Translations under genes and position numbers: made by a program
The notes under the pieces: generated by a model
Databases searched by the model: none
What the model was told of the DNA's origin: nothing
Seen by the model: the letters and a program-made list of their open reading frames with translations, nothing else
Shown: positions 26,736-35,183 of the stretch, in pieces
Layout: each line of letters opens with the position of its first letter
Numbering within the stretch: position 1 is the stretch's first letter
NCBI GenBank assembly: GCA_004796375.1
Contig: QZLA01000226.1
Coordinates: 1 to 64,000, forward strand
DNA from: Desulfobacteraceae bacterium
GTDB taxonomy: Bacteria > Desulfobacterota > Desulfobacteria > Desulfobacterales > Desulfobacteraceae
DNA: 64,000 nt
Direction of reading: 5' to 3'

Positions 26736-27740
26736 ATGACACAGCAGCAACGTTTTAATGCGCTTGTGGTTGACAAAGCAGGCGATGGACTGAAGGCAGA
26801 GGTAAAACAGTTGACGGTCGCGGACCTGCCGCCGGAGGATGTACTGATCCGGGTCGACTATTCCACCCTGAATTACAAGGAGGGGCTGGGATTTGCAAAC
26901 CTGAACAGGATATTCCGTATCTTTCCCATTGTTCCGGGATTGGACCTGGCCGGCACGGTGGTTGAATCCCAATCACCAGACTACAAACCCGGTGACAAGG
27001 TTATACTCAACGGCTGGAGCGTGGGGGAGCGATACTGGGGGGGCTACTCGCAGATGGCCAAGATCCGGTCTGATTTCCTGGTCCCCATGCCCAATGGGAT
27101 GAATTCGAAAAAGGCAATGGAAATCGGTACGGCCGGGTATACGGCCATGCTACAGGTCATGACCCTGGAGGAGGCTGGTGTTACCCCGGACAAGGGGCCG
27201 GTATTGGTGACCGGTGCTGCCGGCGGGGTGGGATCCAATGCCGTGGCCATCCTGGCCGGGCTGGGTTATGAGGTGACCGCACTGGTCAAAGAGGGGCAGG
27301 AGTCCACCCATGATTATCTCAGTGCCCTGGGTGCGAATGATTTTTCCGGTGGTGACGCGTGGTCAACAGATCCCGCTCCTCTGGAATCACAAAAATGGGC
27401 CGGCGCCGTGGATACGGTGGGTACCAAGGTCCTGGCCCGGACGCTTTCCGAGATGAAATACGGGGGATGTGTGGCAGCCTGCGGACTGGCCGGCGGGTTT
27501 GATCTGAATACCACGGTGATGCCGTTTATTCTCAGGGGGGTGAGCCTGCGGGGCGTGGATTCGGTCTGGTGCCCCTATCAAAGGCGGGTTGAAGCCTGGG
27601 ATCGGCTGGTAACAGACATACCTGATTCTGCCCTGGCGGAAATCAATCAGGTGATCCGGCTGGATGAAGTGCCCCATTATGCCAAAGAAATTCTGGAGGG
27701 TCAGGTGACCGGTCATATCGTGGTGGATGTCAACGCCTGA
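26736..27740 (+). CDS. acuI: Acrylyl-CoA reductase (AcuI/YhdH-type zinc-less MDR)
   Basis: This 334-residue NADPH-dependent medium-chain reductase is of the YhdH/AcuI quinone-oxidoreductase subgroup, which reduces acrylyl-CoA to propionyl-CoA. Features are DYSTLNYKEGL near residue 45, VPGLDLAGTVV near 66, the cofactor loop VLVTGAAGGVGSNAVAIL near 155, and no zinc-ligand cluster. A strong AAGGAGG precedes the start. It is followed after 45 bases by a MaoC-type gene, suggesting acrylate or 3-carbon acyl-CoA metabolism. The exact substrate is inferred from family membership. Confidence 0.85.
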   Translation: MTQQQRFNALVVDKAGDGLKAEVKQLTVADLPPEDVLIRVDYSTLNYKEGLGFANLNRIFRIFPIVPGLDLAGTVVESQSPDYKPGDKVILNGWSVGERYWGGYSQMAKIRSDFLVPMPNGMNSKKAMEIGTAGYTAMLQVMTLEEAGVTPDKGPVLVTGAAGGVGSNAVAILAGLGYEVTALVKEGQESTHDYLSALGANDFSGGDAWSTDPAPLESQKWAGAVDTVGTKVLARTLSEMKYGGCVAACGLAGGFDLNTTVMPFILRGVSLRGVDSVWCPYQRRVEAWDRLVTDIPDSALAEINQVIRLDEVPHYAKEILEGQVTGHIVVDVNA

Positions 27741-27785
27741 GCCCTATCAACTTTTTGAACTATCGATTCACAGGAGAGATCAATT

Positions 27786-28241
27786 ATGGCTCATGTAACA
27801 GCAGGTACGAAGATTCCCGGCCGTGTGGCCCGGACCTTGGATAAAGGGGATTTTTCCATCCTCCATCAGCTCACCTGGTTCAATATGGCGGTTCACAGCG
27901 ACTCTGAGTACGCCAAAGGCACCTGGTTCAAGGAGCGTTCACTGGCCGGACCGCTGATCTTTACCGTGGCCGACGGCCTGATTCACCATGCAGACACCAT
28001 TGCCGAACTGCTGGCAACGGATGGATATGAGATTTACGCCTATGTGGGTGTGGATAACATGAAGATTACCTCCCCTGTTTTGTTCGGGGACACCCTGAGG
28101 GCTGAGGCCGAGGTGGTGGATCTGCGGCCCACAAAAAATCCGGAAAGATTCCTGTTCATGTATAAGAACCGGGCCTATAACCAGCGTGACGAGCAAGTGG
28201 TTGAATACCAGACCACCATGATCGTGATCCAAAAGGAATAA
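27786..28241 (+). CDS. MaoC-like (hotdog-fold) acyl-CoA dehydratase
   Basis: This 151-residue protein belongs to the MaoC/(R)-specific enoyl-CoA hydratase group. The early segment DFSILHQLTWFNMAVHSDSEYAK matches the substrate-channel region, and GPLIFTVADGLIH and ITSPVLFGDTLRAEAEV follow the hotdog-fold pattern. The usual catalytic Asp...His is loosely preserved. A GGAGAG site precedes the ATG. It is in one operon with the AcuI-like reductase, and a hydratase acting on the same acyl-CoA is the simplest reading. Confidence 0.8.
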   Translation: MAHVTAGTKIPGRVARTLDKGDFSILHQLTWFNMAVHSDSEYAKGTWFKERSLAGPLIFTVADGLIHHADTIAELLATDGYEIYAYVGVDNMKITSPVLFGDTLRAEAEVVDLRPTKNPERFLFMYKNRAYNQRDEQVVEYQTTMIVIQKE

Positions 28242-28305
28242 CCAGGACAGACCATGACAGGCAGGGGCTTTTACAAGCGGTGTTCCGCATCGGCGGAGGA
28301 TGAAT

Positions 28306-29139
28306 CTATCCCAGAATATCTACAATTTTCTTGGCTGTTTCATCTGCCTTGGCCCGGGCAAATGCCCTGGCTTTCTGCAGGTTGGAGATCCTGTTCAAAA
28401 TGATGGATTCCTCGGCATAGTCGGTGTCACGGATCACCGACTCGGCGGCGGCAGTGTTGTTTTTTGCCGTGTACAGGTTGTTGATGGTGGAACTGAGCTG
28501 GTTCTGGGTAGAGCCTAAACCGGACCGCTGCTCATTGACATAGGCCAGGGCCGTGTCTGCCAACTGAATGGCGGCCTGAGCCCCCTCATCCGTGGTCACA
28601 TCGATCTCACTCAGGCTGCCCAACGTCTCATGGGTGATCTGGCCCGGGTCAATGGAGCCGATGGACAGGTCAACGGTTTCTCCTGAATTGGCCCCGATCT
28701 GGAAGGTTTTATCGGAAAAAGCACCGGACAGGAGTTTCTGCCCGTTATAGGATGTATTCTGCGCAATGTCACTCAGGCTGGACAGGGCCTTGCCGATGTC
28801 CGCCTGTATGGCTTGTCTGGATTCCTGGGACTGGGCGCCGCTGGCAGCCTGAAGCGCCTTGACGCGTATATCCTGAAGGATCTGTGTCGCTTGCCCCAAC
28901 GCACCGTCAGCGGTCTGAACAATGGAGATGGTATCGTTGGCGTTCCGGATCGCCTGGCCAAACCCCAGCCGCTGGCTGGCCAGCTTATCGGCAATGACCA
29001 TGCCGGCAGCATCATCTGATGCCCGGTTGATGCGGTGTCCCGATGCAATTCGCTCAAGGGACTGTTGAAGACTTTTCTGCCCGTTCTGGAGCTGAAAATT
29101 TCCATACAGGCTGTTGGGGGTATTAATCCTGAAACTCAT
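28306..29139 (-). CDS. fliC: Short flagellin
   Basis: This 277-residue flagellin has only the conserved coiled-coil ends: N-terminal D0/D1 (LERIASGHRINRASDDAAGMVIADKL, about 29-54) and C-terminal D1/D0. A small spacer takes the place of the variable D2/D3 surface domain. CAGGAGG precedes the start. The extreme N-terminus (MSFRINTPNSLYGNFQL) and C-terminal ADETAKKIVDILG differ from common flagellins. No other flagellar gene is in the window, so it may be an extra or minor filament protein. An MBOAT/SGNH acetylation pair lies immediately upstream on the same strand. Confidence 0.9.
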   Translation of the reverse strand: MSFRINTPNSLYGNFQLQNGQKSLQQSLERIASGHRINRASDDAAGMVIADKLASQRLGFGQAIRNANDTISIVQTADGALGQATQILQDIRVKALQAASGAQSQESRQAIQADIGKALSSLSDIAQNTSYNGQKLLSGAFSDKTFQIGANSGETVDLSIGSIDPGQITHETLGSLSEIDVTTDEGAQAAIQLADTALAYVNEQRSGLGSTQNQLSSTINNLYTAKNNTAAAESVIRDTDYAEESIILNRISNLQKARAFARAKADETAKKIVDILG

Positions 29140-29196
29140 GTGCGGACCTCCTGTGGCTGGCGGCGGGTTCTTACTTTATCCCTCAAGTATACGGAT

Positions 29197-30165
29197 TTAT
29201 TTCAAAAATGCAAATGAAAAGAGGTGCTTCAACAGCTGTTGGGCAATAACCCGGTGCCCCTCCCCGGTCCAGTGGGCCTCATCAGTAAACAGGAGCGCCT
29301 TGCCGCGGGGTTCCGGGTGATACTCGAAAAATTTTTTCGATGTGTTGAAAAAGGTGACGCCGGGTTCTTGGTAGGCTTTTAGGATATGATCAACCTGCCG
29401 GACCAGTTCTGAATCAAACCCTGCCAAGCCTTCGCGTTTTTCTGCACGGCCCACCAGGATCACCGGGACTTGGTGTTTTGTACACAATTGAATCATCCTG
29501 GCCGTATTCCGGTCAATGGATTGAAGCCATTGTTCCCAGTTGGCAGGATCCTCATTGGCCCTGATCTCTTCTTCTGCATCCCACACCCGGCCCTGATCTT
29601 TGAGGGTCATGTAGCCATATATTTTTTTCATCAGAACGATCAGGCGGCTTTGAAACAGGATGCCGTTCAGGCCCTGGTGAAGCTGCCTTTGGTATAAGGC
29701 ATCCCGTTCATCCTCATACTCGTTGGAGCCGTGTACATGCAGGATCACCAGATCCGGTGACAGGGGCATGATTTTTTGGAGCATCAGCATGATTCGCAAA
29801 GACCCTATGCCGTCGGCAGACAGGTTGGTCACGGTCCAGTCGCGTTCAGGATGTTCGGTTTCCAGGGCCTGTTTCAAGAAATAGGAGTAGTTGGTGTCAG
29901 CTCCTGATCTTGATACGGAGCTGCCCAGGGTGAATATGCGGAACGCATTGTCCGGCTTTGGATAGGGCAGGGTGTGGCCACGGAAATTCAGGTACTGGGT
30001 GGGTACAAATTCAATCCTGTTCCCTGATTTAAACCAGATGGGCTGGGTGGCATCAAAACCATAATCGTAAACAGGACTGAACCGGGTGTACAGCCGTTCC
30101 CCGATCACCATGGGATGCCACAGGACCCGAGCGAAGACCTCAAGGACCAGGAACAGGGCGATCAT
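29197..30165 (-). CDS. SGNH-hydrolase-fold protein, partner of the MBOAT acyltransferase
   Basis: This 322-residue protein has one N-terminal membrane anchor (MIALFLVLEVFARVL) and a periplasmic SGNH-type domain: nucleophile block TLGSSVSRSG near residue 80, HVHGSNEYEDE near 152 and the final catalytic block DEAHWTGEGH near 300. It resembles AlgJ/AlgX-type partners that pass acetyl groups from an MBOAT protein to a glycan. The ATG at 30165 is preferred because the frame upstream (from a TTG at 30258) runs into the MBOAT gene. Confidence 0.78.
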   Translation of the reverse strand: MIALFLVLEVFARVLWHPMVIGERLYTRFSPVYDYGFDATQPIWFKSGNRIEFVPTQYLNFRGHTLPYPKPDNAFRIFTLGSSVSRSGADTNYSYFLKQALETEHPERDWTVTNLSADGIGSLRIMLMLQKIMPLSPDLVILHVHGSNEYEDERDALYQRQLHQGLNGILFQSRLIVLMKKIYGYMTLKDQGRVWDAEEEIRANEDPANWEQWLQSIDRNTARMIQLCTKHQVPVILVGRAEKREGLAGFDSELVRQVDHILKAYQEPGVTFFNTSKKFFEYHPEPRGKALLFTDEAHWTGEGHRVIAQQLLKHLFSFAFLK

Positions 30166-30190
30166 CCATAGGATGCCTGCACCCGGGATA

Positions 30191-31615
30191 TCAGAACTGA
30201 AAATAGATGAACTCCTGCCCACCCTGTACACCTCCGATAATGATGGATAATAGAACAATCAGATAGATACCCCCCCGGATCAAAGGCGGCCAGTTCAGAA
30301 TGGTATATGGATCATTGGTGCGTTCTTTGAACACCTGAACCACGGTCAGCAGCGAGAGGCAGAAAAACAGTTTGATCAGTTGAGGATAGATGGCCGGATC
30401 AGGCTTCAAATCTACGAGCATTTGAAACAGGAACGATCGTATCTGACCGAAGCTCTGGGCCCTGAACATGAGCCATCCCAGACAGACCAGGTGGAAAGTG
30501 GTGCAGATACAAACGCATTTCCACAGGTAATCGGACAGCTTGGAGCGCAGCGATATCTTTCGCAGAAGCGGCATGGTCATCCGGTGAAGGATGAGCACCA
30601 TCCCGTGAAATCCTCCCCATAAAATAAAGGTCCAGGCCGCACCATGCCACAGGCCGCCAAGGAGCATGGTGACCATGAGGTTGCGATAGGTGTTCAGGGC
30701 GCCCGAACGATTGCCGCCCAGGGAGATGTAGAGGTAGTCTTTGAGCCAGGTGGACAGGCTGATATGCCACCTTTGCCAGAATTCGCGGATATTACCGGCA
30801 AAATAGGGTGCACGGAAATTCAGCATCAACTCAAATCCCAGAAGCTTGGATATACCCCTGGCCATATCTGAATACCCTGAAAAATCCCCGTAGATCTGGA
30901 AGGAAAAGGCATACACGGCAACCAGGATTTCGGCACCGGATGCGGTGCCGGTTGAGCCAAATACCGGGTCCACGATTTGGGCCAGGTTATCGGCTATATA
31001 CACCTTTTTAAACAGGCCCCAGAAAAAAAGCCAGCACCCCTGGCTCACCTGTTCCCGGGTAATCACCCGCGGGTTCAGAACCTGCGGCAGTAGGCGCTTT
31101 GCCCGCTCAATGGGGCCGGCCACCAGTTGGGGGAAAAATGCGACAAACAGGGCAAAATCAAAGAACCGGCGGGTGGGCTCAATTTTTTTTCGATAGATAT
31201 CAATGGTATAGCTCATGGTCTGGAAAGTATAAAATGAAATACCCACCGGAAGGACGATATTCAGTGTGAGGGGATCCGCATGCCATCCAAGGGTCTGCAT
31301 CAGGTCATGAAAGCTTGCGGCAAAAAAGTTGAAATACTTGAAAAAGCCCAGGATCCCCAGATTGGTGCACATACTGATCACCAGGAAGTGGCGGCGCTTT
31401 TTAACGTTGTCTGATTCATGGATCTTGAGGCCGCACAGATAGTCTACCCCGGTGGAAATCCATATCAGTCCTAAGAATTTCCAGTTCCAGCTGCCGTAAA
31501 AGATATAGCTGGCAATCAGAAGTGACCGGTTCTGCCAGCGATGGCCGGAATACAGGTAAATGCAGTAAACCGCAATGAAAAATACACCGAATTCAAATGA
31601 GTTGAACAGAATCAT
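30191..31615 (-). CDS. MBOAT-family O-acyltransferase (AlgI-like)
   Basis: This 474-residue polytopic membrane protein has about ten helices. The family's catalytic His appears in GGLWHGAAWTFILWGGFHG (about 325-343), with AnIREFWQRWHISLSTWL-type residues near 285. It matches AlgI/DltB-type proteins that move acetyl groups across the membrane for O-acetylation of exopolysaccharide or surface glycans. The following SGNH gene starts 25 bases after its stop. Flagellin or lipopolysaccharide glycans are alternative targets. Confidence 0.92.
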   Translation of the reverse strand: MILFNSFEFGVFFIAVYCIYLYSGHRWQNRSLLIASYIFYGSWNWKFLGLIWISTGVDYLCGLKIHESDNVKKRRHFLVISMCTNLGILGFFKYFNFFAASFHDLMQTLGWHADPLTLNIVLPVGISFYTFQTMSYTIDIYRKKIEPTRRFFDFALFVAFFPQLVAGPIERAKRLLPQVLNPRVITREQVSQGCWLFFWGLFKKVYIADNLAQIVDPVFGSTGTASGAEILVAVYAFSFQIYGDFSGYSDMARGISKLLGFELMLNFRAPYFAGNIREFWQRWHISLSTWLKDYLYISLGGNRSGALNTYRNLMVTMLLGGLWHGAAWTFILWGGFHGMVLILHRMTMPLLRKISLRSKLSDYLWKCVCICTTFHLVCLGWLMFRAQSFGQIRSFLFQMLVDLKPDPAIYPQLIKLFFCLSLLTVVQVFKERTNDPYTILNWPPLIRGGIYLIVLLSIIIGGVQGGQEFIYFQF

Positions 31616-31734
31616 GGCCGTCCCAAAAAGATTAGCGGTTCAGTTCGTTTGATCAGGTGGCAGCGTGGCGCCAGGAACAGTAAGAGCTGCAAAAACAGAT
31701 ATTCACAAGCAGGGTATCAACGTATACCAAAATG

Positions 31735-31763
31735 ATATAGTATGGCGGTCCGGATATTGTCAA
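31735..31763 (-). promoter_or_regulatory. Sigma-70-type promoter of the MBOAT/SGNH operon
   Basis: On the minus strand TTGACA (31763-31758) is followed at 17-18 bases by CTATATC (around 31740-31734), a fair -10. It lies about 120 bases before the MBOAT start codon. Confidence 0.45.
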
Positions 31764-31822
31764 CCCACATTTCATCCGGCTCTGGAACGGGGTTGACATT
31801 CTAATGAGAACAGCATAGAAAA

Positions 31823-32242
31823 ATGGTAAACATTCTTATAATTCTCGGCACCATCCGAAGCTTCAACTATCAGGGGATTTTCGAGCAGTCCGCCTCCCAA
31901 GGGACCAGCGGGGGGCACAAGTTGATGAACCTCGCGGTACAGGGCAACTTTGCAGCCGGTGTGCGGCTGAACAGCAGGAACAGCATGGTTAAGGACTGTA
32001 TCTTTTCCGGGAATGGCAAATCCGGGATTGTGTGCCAGTCCACCACCACCATTACCAACTGCGTGTCATACGATAATGATGATTATGGCATCTGGGCGGG
32101 CAACACCTGTTACAGAAATACCGGGTATGGTATTGATCCGGGTGCCAACAGTCTTGTCATTGACAATACCGCAATCAGCAATACGGCCGGGAATATCGAT
32201 ACCTGCCTGCTGTGCAATTCTGACCGGAATGAAGATTCCTGA
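31823..32242 (+). CDS. Right-handed parallel beta-helix fragment
   Basis: This 139-residue protein has short repeats typical of a parallel beta-helix (SMVKDCIFSGNGKSGIVCQS, TITNCVSYDNDDYGIWAG, NTCYRNTGYGID), as in NosD-like or pectate-lyase-fold proteins. It has no clear signal peptide and only about four coils, far fewer than a full solenoid. It therefore looks like the surviving end of a larger surface or secreted protein. The ATG lies directly after a possible promoter (TTGACA at 31793), with no ribosome site. Confidence 0.5.
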   Translation: MVNILIILGTIRSFNYQGIFEQSASQGTSGGHKLMNLAVQGNFAAGVRLNSRNSMVKDCIFSGNGKSGIVCQSTTTITNCVSYDNDDYGIWAGNTCYRNTGYGIDPGANSLVIDNTAISNTAGNIDTCLLCNSDRNEDS

Positions 32243-32359
32243 GAATCAAAATATCGGTTTTCACTTGATTTATCGTTGAGTTTGGTATTAAAATCCCCTC
32301 TTCTTTGGTTAAGATCATGGTGATCTGATTCAAATCCGTTCCTGAAAGGCCCAAAGATC

Positions 32360-33694
32360 ATGTTGAAAACCGATATCAAACAGACCGTAGTGTTGTCTGT
32401 TCCCATAGTCGTCGGACAGCTCGGACAATTGATGATGTCGGTGACCGACTCGGTCATGGTGGGCCGGGTGGGCACGGATGCCCTGGCTGCGGCCGCCTTG
32501 GGAAATGCCGTATTCATGTTGATCATGATCGTGGGCATCGGGCTGTCCATGGCAGTGACCCCGTTGACCGCCATTGCCTATGGTGCGGGGCGGCACGATG
32601 AATGCGGGATTGTGTTGAGGCAGGGACTTCTGGTCAATACGGCCGCCGGAATCGTTTTCTGTTTGTTTACCCTGTTCGTATCCCGGTTTCTCCATTTGAT
32701 GAATCAGCCCTTGCAGATTGTCGGGCCGGCAACGGTTTACCTCAGGGTCCTGGGCTGCTCCATGCTGCCGATCATGTTGTTCCAGAACTACCGCCAGTTT
32801 TCTGAAGGGGTGAGTATCCTCAAACCGGCCATGTATATCAATCTGCTTGCCAACATTGTCAATATCCTGGCCAACTGGATCTTTATCTACGGCAACTTAG
32901 GCATGCCGGCGCTGGGGTTGACCGGTGCAGGCATTGCCACCTTTTCATCCCGGTCATTCATGGCGGTATGCATGATCCTGGCCGTCACACGGTCAAGTCA
33001 GATGAAACCCTTTGATCCCTCATTCAGGTTCCGCAGGATCGATTTTGACATGATGGCCCGACTGCTCAAGGTCGGTCTGCCCATGGGGATCCAGTACTTT
33101 TTTGAGGTCAGTGCGTTTGCCGGGGCCTCCATCATCATCGGATGGATGGGTGCCAAGGAACTCGCGGCCCACCAGATCGCCCTGAACCTGGCCTCCATAT
33201 CCTTTATGGTGGTCCTGGGCATTGCCGCTGCCGGGACCATCCGGGTGGGTAATGCCGTTGGAAAACAGGATGTGGGAGCTGTCCGGCGGGCCGGTTTTAC
33301 GGCCAGCATACTGTGCGCCTTGTTCATGGCCTGTGCGGCAGTGATCTTTATCAGTCTGAAACGATATTTGCCCACATTGTATGTGTCAGATCCCGAAGTG
33401 ATTGCCATCACCGCCTCCCTGCTGATCATCGTAGCCGTGTTTCAGGTGTCTGACGGGGTCCAGGCCGCCGGCCTGGGGATCCTGAGAGGGATGACCGACA
33501 TGAAGATTCCCACCTTGATCACCCTGGCAGCGTACTGGGTGATCGGCCTGCCTTCGGGATACCTGATGGCCTTCAAGCTCAAGTTAGGGGTTTACGGGGT
33601 CTGGTACGGTCTGCTGTTGAGTCTGACGGCTTCTGCCGTGCTCATGATGATGCGGTTCAACTCCAAGAGCCGGGATCTGGGCAATACCTTCTAG
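32360..33694 (+). CDS. MATE-family multidrug/metabolite exporter
   Basis: This 444-residue protein has twelve predicted membrane helices in two halves, the normal MATE size. The N-terminal LSVPIVVGQLGQLMMSVTDSVMVGRVG and the repeated half at about 225 (LLKVGLPMGIQYFFEVSAFAGASIIIGWMG) show the internal duplication. It resembles NorM/DinF-type exporters that use a Na+ or H+ gradient. The substrate is unknown. It has its own upstream region and no evident partner gene. Confidence 0.9.
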   Translation: MLKTDIKQTVVLSVPIVVGQLGQLMMSVTDSVMVGRVGTDALAAAALGNAVFMLIMIVGIGLSMAVTPLTAIAYGAGRHDECGIVLRQGLLVNTAAGIVFCLFTLFVSRFLHLMNQPLQIVGPATVYLRVLGCSMLPIMLFQNYRQFSEGVSILKPAMYINLLANIVNILANWIFIYGNLGMPALGLTGAGIATFSSRSFMAVCMILAVTRSSQMKPFDPSFRFRRIDFDMMARLLKVGLPMGIQYFFEVSAFAGASIIIGWMGAKELAAHQIALNLASISFMVVLGIAAAGTIRVGNAVGKQDVGAVRRAGFTASILCALFMACAAVIFISLKRYLPTLYVSDPEVIAITASLLIIVAVFQVSDGVQAAGLGILRGMTDMKIPTLITLAAYWVIGLPSGYLMAFKLKLGVYGVWYGLLLSLTASAVLMMMRFNSKSRDLGNTF

Positions 33695-33785
33695 GCAACC
33701 CCCCTGTTTTTAATTGACTCTCCTTATCTAATGCTTAATTTACCGCAAAGTAAGTTGATCCTAACTTTTATGAGGAGGCGGTCTT

Positions 33786-35072
33786 ATGAAATATAAATTC
33801 AATACATTGGCCCTTCATGCCGGCATCCAGACGGATGAAACCGGGTCCAGGGGAGTCCCGCTTCACCGCACCAGCGCCTACCTGTTCAAGGATACAGAAC
33901 ATGCTGCCAATCTGTTCGGCCTAAAGGAGCTGGGTAATATTTACTCCCGGATACAGAACCCCACACAGGATGTACTGGAGCAGCGGGTGGCTGCGCTGGA
34001 AGGGGGGGCAGCATCCCTGGCCCTGGCATCCGGGACTTCGGCGGTGTTCTATACCATCATCAATGTCTGCGGTTCCGGAGATGAGGTGGTGTCCACTTCA
34101 AATCTTTACGGCGGAACCTTTACCATGTTCAGCACCATCCTGCCGGAACTGGGCATCACGGTGAGGATGGTACCGCCGGACAATTCCGATGCCATCCATG
34201 CTGCGGTCAACCAGAACACACGGCTGCTGTTCACAGAGACCATCGGCAATCCCTCCCTGGATGTGGCCAATATACGGGCCATGGCCGATATTGCCGATGA
34301 ACACCACATCCCCCTGGTGGTGGATTCCACCTTTACCACCCCTTACCTGATCCGGCCCATTGAGCATGGTGCCCATATGGTGGTGCATTCCCTGACCAAA
34401 TGGATGGGTGGGCATGGCACCGGCATCGGCGGCGTTGTCGTGGACAGCGGTACATTTGACTGGACCGATGACAAGTTCAGGCTGTTCAACGAACCGGACC
34501 GGTCCTATCATGATTTGAGATATGCCCATGACCTGGGGGATCTCAATCCCCTGGCATTCATCATGCGGATGCGGCTGGTTCCTTTAAGGAATCTCGGGGC
34601 CTGCATCAGTCCGGACAATGCATGGATGTTTCTCCAGGGAATTGAAACCCTTGGACTGCGCATGAGAGAGCATTGCAAGAATGCATTTGAAACCGCACGA
34701 TTTTTAAGCACCCATGATCAGGTCTCCTGGGTCAGGTATCCGGGCCTGGAAAGTGATCCCTCCCACAAAACGGCCCGTGAGCAGTTTGAAAACGGGTATG
34801 GCGGGATGGTGGTGTTCGGCCTGAAGGCCGGCCGCAAGGGGGGAGAATGCTTTATCAACAGCCTGCAGCTCCTGTCTCACCTGGCCAATGTGGGTGATGC
34901 CAAGAGCCTGGCCATCCATCCGGCCAGCACCACCCACTCCCAGCTTACGGAAGAGGAACTGGAGAGCGCTGGTGTCACGGCCGACATGGTCCGGCTATCC
35001 ATCGGCATCGAAGATATTGAAGATATCATCAACGACATTGATCACGGGTTGAGCGCCTGCCGACTGATATAA
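33786..35072 (+). CDS. metY: O-acetylhomoserine sulfhydrylase (Cys/Met-metabolism PLP enzyme)
   Basis: This 428-residue PLP enzyme makes homocysteine from O-acetylhomoserine and sulfide, a direct route for sulfide assimilation. The PLP Lys lies in [16 protein letters not shown] (about 205). Other landmarks are [15 protein letters not shown] (about 50), [11 protein letters not shown] and the C-terminal [17 protein letters not shown]. The length fits MetY (about 430) better than cystathionine gamma-synthase (about 385). A GAGGAGG precedes the ATG. Confidence 0.9.
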   Translation: MKYKFNTLALHAGIQTDETGSRGVPLHRTSAYLFKDTEHAANLFGLKELGNIYSRIQNPTQDVLEQRVAALEGGAASLALASGTSAVFYTIINVCGSGDEVVSTSNLYGGTFTMFSTILPELGITVRMVPPDNSDAIHAAVNQNTRLLFTETIGNPSLDVANIRAMADIADEHHIPLVVDSTFTTPYLIRPIEHGAHMVVHSLTKWMGGHGTGIGGVVVDSGTFDWTDDKFRLFNEPDRSYHDLRYAHDLGDLNPLAFIMRMRLVPLRNLGACISPDNAWMFLQGIETLGLRMREHCKNAFETARFLSTHDQVSWVRYPGLESDPSHKTAREQFENGYGGMVVFGLKAGRKGGECFINSLQLLSHLANVGDAKSLAIHPASTTHSQLTEEELESAGVTADMVRLSIGIEDIEDIINDIDHGLSACRLI

Positions 35073-35077
35073 TAAAA

Positions 35078-35153
35078 AAGGGAATTTTCCAAGCACACAG
35101 CGTTTCTACGCGCTCGGTGCTATTAAGTAAAGCGTGCGGTGGAAAATTCCCTT
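35078..35153. terminator. Bidirectional terminator between metY and the MttB-like gene
   Basis: A perfect 13-base inverted repeat, AAGGGAATTTTCC (35078-35090) and GGAAAATTCCCTT (35141-35153), encloses 50 bases that themselves contain shorter inverted repeats (AGCAC...GTGCT type). It begins 5 bases after the metY stop and ends 30 bases before the MttB stop. An A-tract precedes it on the plus strand, giving a U-tract for the minus-strand transcript. Confidence 0.65.
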
Positions 35154-35183
35154 GATCTATAGGTCCGCCATTCGGATTCAAGC

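Noticed and set aside
30166-30258. N-terminal extension of the SGNH protein from a TTG
   Set aside because: It overlaps the end of the MBOAT gene and puts residues before the membrane anchor that look like translated shadow sequence.
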